64,000 bases of DNA from Cercophora sp. LCS_1 (lineage: Eukaryota; Ascomycota; Sordariomycetes; Sordariales; Lasiosphaeriaceae), in NCBI GenBank assembly GCA_036250225.1, contig JAPZLL010000007.1, forward strand, positions 1,364,001 to 1,428,000, given 5' to 3'. Shown piece after piece: positions 9,341 to 21,463 of this stretch. Every line of letters starts with the position of its first letter. Position 1 is the stretch's first letter. Made by a program: the position numbers and the translations under genes. The notes beneath the pieces are model-generated. The model did not search any database, had not been told where the DNA came from, and saw nothing but the letters and a program-made list of their open reading frames with translations.

Positions 9341-12300
9341 ATGTCGATCCATTTCCCCTCGGAAGAGGAGGCCACCATCAAGAGATGGCGTGAGATCAAG
9401 GCTTTTGAGAGACAGGTGCGCAAACCATCGCGGTCGCGAAAACAGTCGCGTCGCAACACGCTTTACTAACCCACAGAACAGGTTGAGCTCTCCGAAGGTC
9501 GACCTCTCTACACGTTCTATGATGGCCCTCCCTTTGCGACCGGTCTCCCGCATTACGGCCACTTGCTGGCCTCTACCATCAAGGATATTATCCCGAGGTA
9601 CTGGTCCATGAAGGGCTTCCACGTTGAGCGACGATTCGGTTGGGACACCCACGGCCTGCCCATTGAGTATGAGATCGATAAGAAGCTAGGCATCTCCGGC
9701 AGGGACGCTGTCGAGAAGCTCGGTCTCGCGGGGTACAACGAAGAATGCCGTAGCATTGTCATGAGGTACAGTGAAGAATGGCGGCACACCATTGAGCGAT
9801 TAGGCCGTTGGATTGACTTCGATAACGATTACAAGGTGCGCTAAATAACATGGTTCTATTGTGGGAACGGTGGGCTAACTGTGGCAGACCATGGACCCTA
9901 CCTTCATGGAGTCGGAGTGGTGGGTGTTCAAGCAATTGTTCGACAAGGGCCAGGTCTACCGCGGGCACCGGGTGATGCCATATTCCACCGCACTCAGCAC
10001 ACCTCTCAGTAACTTCGAGGCGAACCAAAACTATCAGGATGTCACAGACCCGGCCGTGGTTGTCTCATTTCCTCTTCTCTCAGACCCCGAGACCTCGCTT
10101 TTAGCTTGGACGACCACCCCCTGGACACTACCATCACATCTCGGACTTGCAGTGCACCCCGATTTCGAGTACGTCAAGATCCACGACGAGAAGGCTGGGA
10201 AGAACTACATCCTGCTCGAGAAGCTGCTCGGGACTCTCTACAAGGACCCTAAGAAGGCCAAGTTCAAGATCGTCGAGAAGATCAAGGGTAAGGACATGAA
10301 GGGTTGGAAGTACGAGCCGCTTTTCAACTACTTCTACGACGAATACAAGGAGGTCGCATTCAAGGTTCTCAACGCAACGTATGTTACCGATGATAGTGGC
10401 ACGGGTATCGTTCACCAGGCTCCGGCTTTCGGTGAGGATGATTACAATGTGGCAGTTGGGAACGGTATCGTGACAGAGAAGCGCCCTCCACCGGACCCGG
10501 TCGACGCCGCCGGTGTATTCACAAGCAAGATCACCGATTTCGCTGGAATGCACGTCAAGGATGCTGATAAGCACATCATCAAGTATCTCAAGGGCACAGG
10601 AAGGATGATTGTTGATTCGCAATTGAAGCATCAGTACCCCATGTGCTACCGCTCCGACACACCGCTCATCTACAAGGCGGTTCCATCCTGGTTCATCCGC
10701 ATCCCCAGCATCATCCCCAAGATGCTCGATAACATCGAGGGCTCTCACTGGGTTCCGTCTTTCGTCAAAGAGAAGCGATTTGCCAGCTGGATTGCTAATG
10801 CTCGCGACTGGAACGTTTCCCGCAACCGCTACTGGGGAACTCCTATCCCGCTGTGGGCGAATGAGGACTTCACTGAGCTACTCTGCATTGGCAGCGTCGC
10901 TGAACTCAAGGAGCTGAGTGGGTACGAGGGAGAGATCAATGACCTCCACCGCGATAAGATCGACCACATCACTATCCCTTGCAAGACGGGCAACGGTGTC
11001 CTGAGGCGAGTCGAAGAGGTGTTTGACTGCTGGTTTGAGTCTGGAAGCATGCCGTACGCCAGCCAGCACTACCCCTTCGAGAATGTTGAGAAGTTCGAGA
11101 AATCATTCCCCGGCGATTTCATTGCCGAGGGTCTTGACCAGACCAGAGGCTGGTTCTACACCCTTTTGGTCCTGGGCACACACCTTTTCGGCGTTGCCCC
11201 GTTCAAGAACTGCGTTGTCAACGGTATGGTTCTTGCCGCAGATGGAAAGAAGATGTCCAAAAGGTTGAAGAACTACCCCGATCCCGGCGAGATCATGACA
11301 AAATATGGTTCCGATGCACTCCGTCTGTACCTCATCAACTCTCCCGTCGTTCGTGCTGAGCCCCTCAAGTTCAAGGAGGAGGGTGTCAAGGAAGTTGTTG
11401 CCAAAGTACTTCTCCCCTTGTGGAACAGCTATAAGTTCTTCGAGGGGCAGGTTGCTCTTCTCAAGAAGGTGGAGAACGTCGACTACTTATTTGACCCAAC
11501 GATGGAGTCAAAGAACACCAACGTCATGGACAAGTGGATTCTTGCCAGTTGCCAAAGCTTGCTTAAGTTTGTCAATGAAGAGATGAAGGGTACGTAGTGC
11601 CCAATCTGTTTAGATTCGTGAGCTAACTAGGTCCCAGGCTATCGTCTGTACACAGTTGTTCCCAAGATGTTGGAGCTCCTGGACAACACGACAAATTGGT
11701 ATATTCGGTTCAACCGGAAGCGCCTCAAGGGTGAATTCGGACTTGACGACACCCTCCACGCGCTAAACACGCTGTTTGAAGTCCTCTACACCCTCTGCCG
11801 TGGGTTGGCACCGTTTACGCCATTCCTCACCGACACCATCTATCTCAAGCTTCTCCCCCACATCCCCAAGGAGCTCCAGGCCGAAGACCCCCGGAGTGTG
11901 CACTTCATCCCTTTCCCCGAGGTTCGAGAAGAGCTCTTCAACCCGATCATCGAGCGTAGGGTGCAGCGAATGCAGAAGGTCATTGAGCTGGCAAGATATT
12001 CCCGCGAGAAGCGCACAGTTGGCCTCAAGCAGCCGCTCAAGACGCTTGTGGTCATCCACCACAGCCAGGAATACCTTGATGATGTCAAATCCCTCGAGGG
12101 CTACATCACCGAGGAACTCAATATCCGCGACTTGGTCCTTACGTCCGACGAGACGAGCCACAATGTTCAGTACAGTGTCACAGCTGACTGGCCAGTGCTC
12201 GGCAAGAAGCTGAAGAAGGACATGGCCAGGGTCAAGAAGGCGCTTCCTGGCGTTACGAGTGAGCAGGCGCATGACTACGTCCTGAAGGGGTCTATTGTTG

Positions 12301-12746
12301 TTGATGGCATCACTCTCGGAGAGGGAGACCTCGTCGTGAAGCGTGGCCTGAAGGAGGATGAGGCATCCAAGGATCTTGAAACAAACACCGACAACGATGT
12401 TCTCACTATCCTGGACGTCAAGATCCACCCAGGCCTTGCAGAGGAGGGCATTGCTCGCGAGATCATCAACCGCGTCCAGCGTCTCCGGAAGAAGGCCGGT
12501 CTCCAGACGACGGATGATGTCAAGATGGAGTACAAGGTCTTGGAGGACCCGGAGAACACAGGCATCGAGAAGGTGTTTGAGAGCCACGCTGAGACCATTG
12601 CTAAGGCGCTCCGGAGGCCGCTGGACAAGCACGAGGTGACACATGTTGAGGGCAAGATCCCAGATGTGAAGGAGGACGGTATCATTGCCGAGGAGGAGCA
12701 AGAGGTGCACAAGGCCACATTCTTGTTGCGGCTGCTTAGCTTGTAA
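9341..12746 (+). CDS. ILS1: Isoleucyl-tRNA synthetase, cytoplasmic
   Basis: Class I synthetase that charges tRNA-Ile in the cytosol. Exons 9341-9415, 9482-9835, 9888-11589, 11638-12746 give 1079 aa, the expected eukaryotic cytosolic length. Introns are 66, 52 and 48 bp, with a CTAAC branch in the first. The HIGH-type motif HYGH lies near residue 48, a GWDTHGLPIEYE block follows, the CP1 editing insert contains TTPWTLPSHLGLAV and DDSGTGIVHQAPAFGEDD, and the KMSKR signature sits near residue 598 (AADGKKMSKRLKNYPDP). The C-terminal anticodon-binding region begins in exon 4 (NTTNWYIRFNRKRLKG). There is no mitochondrial presequence. Its promoter carries a Gcn4/CPC1-type element. Confidence 0.98.
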
Positions 12747-13928
12747 TCTCCTGTGGCACACGGCGCGTAAAGGTATGTTCTAGAGCGATGATAGCCAGAC
12801 ATGAACAAAGTAGAAAAAAAAGAACATGACAACAACTCAGCGCTGCGACACCTGTGATCTTGAATTCGGAACCAAACACTCCTAGTCGACCCGTTCTAAG
12901 TGCCAAGGGCCGGACGTTTACCATCAATCATGGGTGCCTCGATCTAAAGTCCAGCTGGAAGTGCACAACACACGTGCGGGCCTCATGCCATACAACTACA
13001 TGCCGTGGCTCTCCCATTCAATCCACTTGGTGGCGCAGTTCTGGGCTGCTGGATCCCGGTTTATAGACGACTAGATGAATTCTGCTGCCTTTCTCAAGTC
13101 CTCTCTTCTAGCTTGCATGTTTGGAATCATGCCCAAGCCATGACGGTATGGAATTTGGCGGCCTATAGTTTGTCTGAATGATCAGGCCCTCATTTGGTCT
13201 TCTTCGCCGCCGCCTGTTGGTGTTCAGTAGGAATCAAGACATACGACGTAGCGCAACCATACCAAATAGCAATCCTTCAACTTCATAAACTCGTTTACAC
13301 ATTGGTTCTTGTGGACCGAGTTGTAATCAGCAACGATGCATTTGCCGTAGACAGCCGCCTTCGAGGGAGCAACGGTGTCAGTTCTGGAAACCACGAAAAC
13401 TCCATTACCGGACGAGCGGCAATCTTACCTCTGCCGTGCACTTTGAGGCGGCCGCAGCGAACCGCTGAATTGGTCTGACCTTCTTTGGCTGCATGATTGT
13501 TTGCGATGCACGCCAAACGAGCCGCTGAATCGACGACGAAATGGCTCTTGGCGGTACCGTCAAGAAATGCAGGGGGCTTGCCCCTGTCGCGATTAGCTAA
13601 GAGATGCCAAGGCCACCACTCGACGATTGACGCGCCCCTTGCACTGTAGAAAGACGCGGCGGGGCGCGTCGAGGATGCATCGCTCTTTTTGACCAGCCAT
13701 CTTTTGCTTCGCTCCCACCGCCGCTTTCACTCGACACCTCTTTGTCGCCAATCCGCCCCCTCGCCATTCTTGGCTTCTTGGAGATTGCAATTCTGGCTTC
13801 CAGCGCCGACCGTACATTACCAAGTTTTGTTCGCATGATCAGGCCTTACACAACATTTCAATTGCAAAGACGCAATTTCCCAGCGCGCACTCGGATGCTA
13901 TCATGCCTTCGAGGTGTCGCAGTCTCAC
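12747..13928. other. Intergenic, upstream of SFI1
   Basis: 1182 bp between the ILS1 stop and the SFI1 start, both on the plus strand. It must contain the ILS1 3' UTR and SFI1 promoter. No frame here looks like protein, and I see no RNA gene or repeat. Confidence 0.55.
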
Positions 13929-16900
13929 ATGCCGCCGAAATCCTCGCTGCCCCTCCAAGACGGCAGGGCCGGGCTACCTCACCCCTCGCAGCACAATGAC
14001 AGCGACTATTCGGACGATGGTAAGGCCGCAATTCTTGCTGGGCGCGCTTCGTTGAGCTGACCGCTGCGCTCCTGCCCAGACATTCGACTGCTCTCAGAGA
14101 TTGTCGAGCTGGCAGAAGATGTCTACCCTACACTCCCGGAGCGAGACCGACTCCCTACCTATGCGCTCTTTCAAGCCGCCGAGCAGATCTTGCCGGCGCA
14201 CGGCTACGATCCAGAAAATGCGCCATCACACATCTCTCGCCTCATCTTTAAGATCGGAGGGCAGCGATCTGGGGAGACGCTTAGCGACAAGTTCAGGGCC
14301 GTCCTAGAGGGAATAGGTATCCGTATCGAATATGTTGAATCAAGCCCCTACGAGCGATCGCCAGCGGTAAGGCGCACAAGGGACCATGTCCCGAGTGACG
14401 ACGAAACCAGCCCCGTCGACTTGAGCTTCCCGGATCGCATTCCGAACCGTAGGCACAGCTCGGAATCGCAACCCCTTGGGCCACCGTTGCCTTCGCAAGC
14501 CAGCTATGATCTGCCTCTCCGACCTCGATCGTCGTCTCCCAGCGACTTCCTCTCGACCCTGGAGCGCGAGCAAAATCAGAGGTCGGGCGATACTCGGGGG
14601 CTACTTGATCTCCCTGCGCGACCACCTGCGAGACTCGGCAGTCACCAAGAAAACACAGATGCTTCCGGCGCTCAGGGGGGCAGCAAATGGCTTTTAGAAT
14701 CACCGCTGATAACCCCCAACGCACCAGCCCCAACACGCCCTAATTCGGACGATTCAGACGGATTTGGAGGCGCGAGTGATACCACTGCCCAAACTGAGGA
14801 TGAAGACGAGTATCCCCAGTCGCCCGAGGACGAAACCTCTGCAGCGAATACCGCTGCATTGGAGGTGGTGCTGCAGCAATCAAGAATGCAGTATGCGGGG
14901 GATTTGCTCGAAGACGCCTTCTTTGTTTGGCACCACATTGCAAACGAGACAAAGCAAGACAATAAGGATCTCCATTCCTATGCTGTCGAGACCGACGACA
15001 AGGACATTATTACCGAAGTGCTCGAAGTTTGGAACCAAGCGACTGTGCTCGCGCAGGAAGCGCGGCTAGAAGCTCAGGCCGTGGCCGAGCACGAAGCCTA
15101 TGTCGAGAAGATGGAGAGGCGCGCCAGCCGCGTCTACCAGATCATCACGATTCGCAATGCTCTCGCGCATTGGCAAGCACAGGCTCGGGACGAACGCGAT
15201 CGTACCGCGGTCGCGCGAAGGCATCTTGTTAGGAAACGCGCCTTTGACAACTGGCGCGCGCAACACATCGAAGACGAGAACAAGGTTGTGAACTTTGTCC
15301 TCATCAACGCGCTGCAAAAATGGGGTCAGGATACGCTTTACCACCAGATACGGCAGAAGGTCGCAATCCGGCACCATGCGCAGGGCATGGTCATTGAAGC
15401 TCTACACACCATGTGGGAGGAACACAAAGAGCGCCTCGCCGACGACTTTTGCTTTGCCGGAATTGCCGAGAACTGCTTGACCGTCTGGCACGGACGGACG
15501 CGGAACTTATTGGTCGAAGAAGACGTTGCAATTGAAGTTCACGAAAGGCTGATTTGCGATGCGGTGATCAACATCTGGGCAGACGAGATGGAGGACCTCC
15601 AGATTACCGCTCATGACGCCGCCATTCAGATGATTGTCAGAGATTGCAAGCACACGTTGCAAGATTGGCATGAACAAGCCAGACTAGAAAGCCTGCTGAG
15701 GCACTATTATGACACCGAGGATGAGCGCTGCCAACGCCGAGCCCTTGAAACGTGGCACACAGCAACGGTGGACGCTCAAAACGACAGGGAATTCGCCGAT
15801 GGGCTGCTTATGGAGAACCCCCTCAATCTCTGGTGGAATACAACCAAGCTCTATCTCTTCATCGACGAGATCAATACCCGGGAAAAGCGAAAGGCATTGG
15901 ATCACTGGGCTTGTGAGGAGCGCGCTGCCTGGTTTGGGCGCTATGAGGAGAGAAGATTTCTCAATGACACCCTCGACCAGTGGAAGGAGGCCACAGCACA
16001 AGCAGTGGATGCGCGAGTCAAGGGCACTCATAACTCAAGCCTTGTGTATAACTACCGTCTGCAGACCGCGGTGTTGGACATCTGGCTTGATGGAACGGAA
16101 CTCATGTGGAAACATCGCCAAAACTCTAATCTCGTCCGTCTATACCGTGCGACTAGGCCGTGCATAGACCTTTGGCGGGAACATTGGCAGCGGTCGGTTG
16201 TCACAGATGGTTACTACGCCAGGACGGCGGATCGAAACGCGGCAAAGTTTTCAGTGGCGAATGTTCTTGATGTCTGGCCCAGTGTCGCGATTGAGGCCAA
16301 GAAGGAGAGGATGATGAGACAGTTGCGCCACTTCCGGCGGGATTACAAGATCGATCTGGCCAGCTCGGTTCTCGATATATGGAGGGAAGAGATGCTAGAT
16401 TCTGTTGATGATGGAACCCAGGCCCATAACCTGCATGTCCAACACAGGCGAGACGACATCAATGACTGTCTTGCATGGTGGGGAGAATATTCACAGAGGG
16501 TTCGGCTGATCAACAGTATTGCTGGAGAGGCAGAGCAAGAGTATTGGTGTGGGGTATGGATGGCGACGGCACAAGAGTTGGCCGTCAACGGGAGGGATGC
16601 CGCGGATTACGACAGCGAGCTTCTTCTGGCGCATTGCTGGAACATTTGGGACTTTGAGGTCATCCAAATGAAGAGCCTGGGCCAAACAGTCGGTGTCTTG
16701 CGAGAAAGGGACGACCATCGGTTGACTAACCAGGTCCTTGACGACTGGCTCCTCAGAGCTCGCCCCGACTCAACACATTTCGACCTGCTCCAGTTCAGCA
16801 CCATGTCCCGCCGAAGCACGCGTCTTCAACAGCGCTCTCAGTATGGAGCTCCGCCATTGAGTCTCCTAGACAACACGCCAGCGCGTCCACAACAACTACG

Positions 16901-17489
16901 GGGCGCAAGTCCAGGCTCATCAAGGCCCCCGGGCTCAGCGCTCAGTTTACAGTACCCTGGCACAACACCAGTCCCCTCAGGAATGTTTGGCGCGACTCTC
17001 GATGCCCAAACTCAACCTCTCGGCACAACGCCAGGTATCTGGAGAGCACAAGGCTCGGCATTCGGTCGCCCACAAAATACTCAAGGCATCCCTCCAAGCC
17101 GATCAAGATCACGACCTCCGTCCAACGAACCAAACCCTCTCATCTCCATTCTTCAATCCCGGCGTCGCCAGCTATTTCAGACGCCGCGCGAACCAGGGAG
17201 CTTCCGTCCATCTGGCTCCGTTCGCTTCCAAGGACTGGGTCCAATGACCGAGTTTGACGACGATGAGTCTTTCCTAGCAGATCTAGAGACAGGCGACGGT
17301 TTTATGAGCACACCGACCAGATGGACCGGGAGCGCAAGGCCGTTGGGAAATAGAGCAACAGAAACACCGAGCGCGATACTCCCGTCGCCAGACGAGAGGA
17401 AGCTGAGGGCACAGTATGGGAGAGGGTCGGAGAGGAGGGTTGGGTTTTCGGATATTAGGGAGGAAACATTCGAGGAAGAGGAAGAATGA
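13929..17489 (+). CDS. SFI1: Sfi1-type centrin-binding spindle pole body protein
   Basis: Sfi1 forms a long alpha-helix that binds one centrin (Cdc31) per repeat and drives duplication of the spindle pole body bridge. Exons 13929-14019 and 14080-17489 (60-bp intron with CTGAC branch) give 1166 aa. An acidic N-terminal domain (residues 20-110, LLSEIVELAEDVYPTLPERD) is followed by a Ser/Pro-rich linker. A long array of helical units, each with one key Trp, then spans residues about 240-870. I count about 21, for example VLEVWNQA, ALAHWQAQ, AFDNWRAQ, CLTVWHGR, ALETWHTA, TLDQWKEA, VLDIWLDG and VLDDWLLRA. The C-terminal 230 residues are Pro/Ser/Arg-rich with TPxR-like motifs (possible kinase sites) and end in an acidic tail. 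The start is set by the intron phase and the MPPKSSLPLQ context. Confidence 0.92.
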
Positions 17490-18151
17490 TGGTAATGGTT
17501 GAGGGTGGGATATCAAAACATGGGTACGGCGTCGGTTTTTGGAATAGGGCATGGCAATGATTTACGTTGTATAACTTTTCTGGATATACCCTGGGGATAT
17601 TGCATGTAGCGGGTTTATAGGAGTTTGGGGCATGGTATGGAGTTAGGGGTCGAATTGATTATTTGGAGCATTTGGTCTTCATACTTGTTTGTGATGTATC
17701 GTGTTGAAGCCATTCAGAAGACGTTTGAGAAATGGTGAAAGGATTATCCTGCTGCAACTGTCGATATCTTAGCCATGTTGGGATGTGAAAATCAGACGAG
17801 CCAACCCGGTCTTGCAACTGCTTAAAGACCAATTTTTCCCATCACCTTCCCAACTGTTTACTCGAACACTTCGAGTTTATCGAACTTGCCATCCATCAAG
17901 GTCCATGTTGGAGCAAGAGTCGGGAATCTTGGTCGCAAAGCTTGGGCCAGCTCTCGACAGGGGTTTTAGGGCTCGCGAATTCTGCCGCGCTAACGACCCA
18001 CTTGGGATAGAAACAGGCAGGCGGTCAACTAAATTTCCACGCACCACCCGCTAATTTCAAAACCCGCTCGGTTTTCCCATCAACTTTTCTTCCTCAAGAT
18101 CACGGCGATCCAGAATTCGACAACCATCCTCCGTCGACACACTCAATCACA
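17490..18151. other. Intergenic, promoter of RPL26
   Basis: 662 bp between the SFI1 stop and the RPL26 start. The last 100 bp before the ATG are pyrimidine-rich (ttttcttcctc), typical of highly expressed fungal genes. No further gene seen. Confidence 0.55.
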
Positions 18152-18673
18152 ATGGCCAAGGTTAGCAAGAGTAAGCAGCATCGCCAATCCATATACCGCA
18201 TTGCAATCAATTAACAATGTTGCAGCCCTCCACTCCAGCCGGCGCAAGTCGCGCAAGGAGCACTTCAGCGCTCCTTCCAGCGTCCGTCGCAACATCATGA
18301 GCGCCCCTCTCAGCAAGGAGCTCCGTGAGAAGTACAACGTATGTTTGCATCGATGACTGGTTTTCGGCGGGATACTGACTGTGAACAGGTCCGCAGCATC
18401 CCCATCCGCAAGGACGACGAGGTCACCATCGTCCGTGGCCTCAACAAGGAGAAGGAGGGCAAGGTCACCTCGGTCTACCGTCTCAAATACGTGATCCACG
18501 TCGAGCGTGTCACCCGCGAGAAGGCCACCGGCCAGTCGGTTCCCCTCGGCATCCACCCTTCCAACGTGGTCATCACCAAGCTCAAGCTCGACAAGGACCG
18601 TGAGGCCATCCTCGAGCGCATCAAGGCCGGCCGCGAGCAGGCTGCCAAGACCAAGGGCAAGTCCAAGGCTTAA
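18152..18673 (+). CDS. RPL26: 60S ribosomal protein L26 (uL24)
   Basis: Component of the large ribosomal subunit near the exit tunnel, with a KOW motif. Exons 18152-18170 (only 19 nt), 18226-18338 and 18389-18673 give 138 aa; introns are 55 and 50 bp. The spliced protein starts MAKVSKTLHSSRRKSRKEHF and continues PSSVRRNIMSAPLSKELREK. It then shows the KOW core IRKDDEVTIVRGLNKEKEGK, VYRLKYVIHVERVTREK, VPLGIHPSNVVITKLKLDKD and a lysine-rich tail. Codons are strongly C/G-ending and optimal, as expected for a ribosomal protein. Two introns close to the start codon are usual for fungal ribosomal protein genes. Confidence 0.98.
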
Positions 18674-19320
18674 ATCAAGTCTGAGGAGTTGACCGGGGTA
18701 TGTGTTTGATGAATCGAAGCAAAAAAAAAAAAAAAATTCGGTTAATGGCCATTACCGAAACGGATACCCACCTTTTTTTATCGACAGGCTTGTCGTCGTC
18801 GTCGAGGATTGCATCGGCTTTTGGCGTCTCGGCGGCTTTCGGTTGCACATGCGCAAAAGACATGACAGGAACAGGAATCACGGGTTCGGATTTCGGATCA
18901 TCTAGATGCAGAGAATGACGAAATGAGACTTTGTTCTCAATGGCCATTTCACCACTTCAGCTGCTCTGCACTGGTGTGAAATGTTCCATGGGAGGTTTTC
19001 CCGAAGTCCGCCTCGCGCACCTTGCTGAGGCATACTTGCTTGTGACACTGACTGTCTATCGTAGACAGATCCGTCTGGCTTTATTTTGGCCTGGGATCTT
19101 TTCTTTTGTTTCTCTTTTTCTCTTTTTCTTTTCTTCAACCACCGCCAGATTATCTCCGCGTTAACCACAGACCACGGTTTTCGAGGTATACGACTGGCGA
19201 ATATCAAAAAGGCGGAGGGGATCTCACCAGACTCCTCCGCTCTCACCTGCAGACCACCCTGGAGATTTTCGTAATCCATGAACTCGGAGGTTTGATGGTA
19301 AGAGACATTCGTAAACACAA
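18674..19320. other. Convergent intergenic region with A16 tract
   Basis: 647 bp between the RPL26 stop and the stop of the short-chain dehydrogenase on the other strand. An uninterrupted run of 16 A lies at 18721-18736, 48 bp after the RPL26 stop. A pyrimidine-rich tract (cttttcttttgtttctc type) lies at about 19098-19137. No gene seen. Confidence 0.6.
18721..18736. repeat. A16 homopolymer
   Basis: 16 uninterrupted A, 48 bp downstream of the RPL26 stop codon; directly visible. Confidence 0.95.
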
Positions 19321-21096
19321 TCACTGCTTCATCCAAGCATCAACCTCTTCCTTGTATTCTTCCCGCCAGCGACTGAGTGGCTGTCGGCCCTCGACGATAT
19401 CGCCCACGCTCCAGAGCATCCTCTTGCGGTCCATCTCCTCGGTCACGTCGTTGTCGGGACAGATGACGTAGAACTTGCCCTCGTTCATTTTCTGGACGAG
19501 GTAGTCGACCACTTGCTCGGGACCCCATGCCCCAGCGGGCTTCTCCTTGGTAGGACTTGCGCCGGTGAGTTTGGTGTATGTCCACCCCGGGACGAGGAGG
19601 TGGACCGAGATGTTGGGCGTAGAGCGGAGGTCGTAGGACAGATGCTCGGTGAGGGTTTTGACGGCAGCCTTGGAGGTGTTGTATGCTGGAGTCTGTTAGC
19701 ATCTCCAAATACAATGATTTTCACAGCCGCGTCTTGTTTTGTTCACGTTTGCGTATGTGTGTATTATGGTTCGGAGTGGACTTCCTTAACCTGAGATGTG
19801 AAGGAGATGTTGAACCATGAGTATCATCATGCTCGGTGAAAGAGATGGTGTATAGGACACGCAAAAAAAGGAAGAGGTGGCCCCCCCCAGGACTCGAACC
19901 TAAGATCTTCTCACTCCCGGTAGCTAAGAAGCCGGCAACCTGTAGCAAAGAGGGGGGGGCGGTTACCAAAGGATGGCAGTGAGACGTGTTAGACCGTTAC
20001 GCCAGGGGCCCGGCGCTTTTTGTTGTAATTCCTTGTCGGTATTTTGGGCAGTATACCACACTTGTGGTTTGGGATGAGAGTTGTGACCCCTCGACGGTGA
20101 TATCATATAATGACGACTTGGTGGGGATTTAGACCGCTCGTGACTTGTTCATCTTGCTTGTCTTGCTGGAGTGAAAGACCACAGGTTCTGTTGGTGACCA
20201 CTTGGTCACCGTTCACCCGCAATTCACGTAGGGATGTAACCCATCAATCTCCCTCATAGCCTTCCTACATGCCAGATCCCCCTGGGGAAAACCCCAATGT
20301 CAAGTACCTCTGACGGCAGCCCTTTTCCTTTCCAAAGTCGAAATGAGAATTTCTCCACACCTTCTGGGGGGGACCACAATAGAGAACATGATCACAACAA
20401 AAAAACCACAGCCGAGAAACAAAACGAAAGACACCGACAAAAGCAAGTCAAAGATACTAATAGAATGAAAGGCAGAACGTACCAGCATTCCCCGGCGGAT
20501 TCGTAATCCCCTGCTTACTCCCTGTGACCACAACCGCGCCAGGATGCTCCTCCGTCGCCGACGCCTTTACAGTATCGAGGAAAGTCGAAATACCATGAAT
20601 TACGCCGAACAGATTGGTGTCGAGAGTCTTGATGAAGGATGCGGTATCCGTCCAGGATGAGAGGAGGCCTGTTCCTGCATTTAGGGCCAGTAGATTCAGT
20701 GTACCTGTCAGAGTGTCAGCATTATGAATGTCTTTGTGCGCTGGAGTTGACTTGGATTGGGATTGAAATATTTGTGGCTGTGATGAGTGGAAGGGGCCTG
20801 GCGGGTTCAAAGTGAAGGGCCAGGTGAGAGAAGTGGAGGAAAGGGGTTCAGCAAGGGGAAGAGGACAAACCCCTGAACTTCTCATCAACAAACCCCTTCA
20901 ACTCAGCCCACTCCTCCGGCTTGGAAACATCAATCTGGAAAGCAAACAGATTCGGATCGGTGGGAATCGCAGGGGTGGAAATATCAGCAACGAGAACGCG
21001 CATGCCCTGGGCGAGACAGTGTTTGGCCAGGGCAAGGCCGATACCCGAGGCGCCGCCTGTGATGAGGGCTGTGCTGTCCTTTTTGAAGACGGCCAT
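19321..21096 (-). CDS. Short-chain dehydrogenase/reductase (SDR)
   Basis: NAD(P)-dependent oxidoreductase of the classical SDR type; substrate unknown. Exons on the minus strand: 21096-20871, 20704-20483, 19685-19321 (270 aa). Motifs: cofactor loop TGGASGIG at residues 13-20, adenine-binding DV (FQIDVSKPEE), the NAG motif (LALNAGTG), and the catalytic YxxxK (AAYNTSKAAVKTL), created by joining exons 2 and 3. Exon 3 ends near VDAWMKQ. Intron 1 is 166 bp. Intron 2 is 797 bp (donor GTACGT, branch GCTAAC, acceptor CAG), far longer than any other intron here, and holds a tRNA-like gene on the same strand. Phases agree (1, 1). Close relatives are fungal reductases of unknown role. Confidence 0.9.
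19879..20011 (-). tRNA. tRNA-like gene with 59-nt intron, best read as Gly(GCC); imperfect, may be a pseudogene
   Basis: Read on the minus strand. The A-box-like TGGCGTAACGG follows a 7-base GGGCCCC arm starting at 20011. The anticodon stem TCTCA (27-31) pairs perfectly with TGAGA at 19913-19909. The loop is C-T-GCC-A, so the anticodon would be GCC at 19977-19975. A 59-nt intron (19973-19915) sits at the canonical position after base 37. A 5-base variable loop and a T arm with GGTTCGAGTCC (exact B box) follow, then a G-rich 3' acceptor half. A T7 Pol III terminator lies just beyond (A7 on the plus strand, 19863-19869). Defects: C11-A24 mismatch in the D stem and one or two mismatches in the acceptor, where a run of 8 G makes the count uncertain. 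It lies inside the 797-bp SDR intron. Confidence 0.55.
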
Positions 21097-21463
21097 TCTG
21101 ATCCTCCTTCGGGGGAACTGTTATGGCGTTGCTGTGGGATAGTTCTGAGAAAAGGGGGGTTAGAGGTGGTGACGTTGACCCCCGCATTGAGTCTTAGTCG
21201 GGCGGATATGAGCTTAAATCCGGACTATTGAGAATCACATGTTGAGTGAAGCCATCCATTCTGAAGTTGACTGGCACTGGCATTGACAGACATTGGTATT
21301 GGCATCAACACTGAATTCATTATTTAGAGTGACATTGACAATGCTATGAACCAAGCAAAGCAAACCCCGGGTATCCAGTAAACCACAAAGCAAACCTCAT
21401 AACCCATCAATCATCAATATACCCAACCGACAGACAGATAGACAGACACCAGGCCCATCAATC
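21097..21463. other. Intergenic between SDR and BTB genes
   Basis: 367 bp upstream of the SDR start and downstream of the BTB gene stop. It contains loosely repeated TGGCATTGACA/ACATTGGTATTGGCATC-like units at about 21270-21345. No gene seen. Confidence 0.5.

Noticed and set aside
11763..12761. 332-codon open frame on the minus strand
   Set aside because: Antisense shadow of the last exon of ILS1; composition follows from the C/G-ending codons of the real gene.
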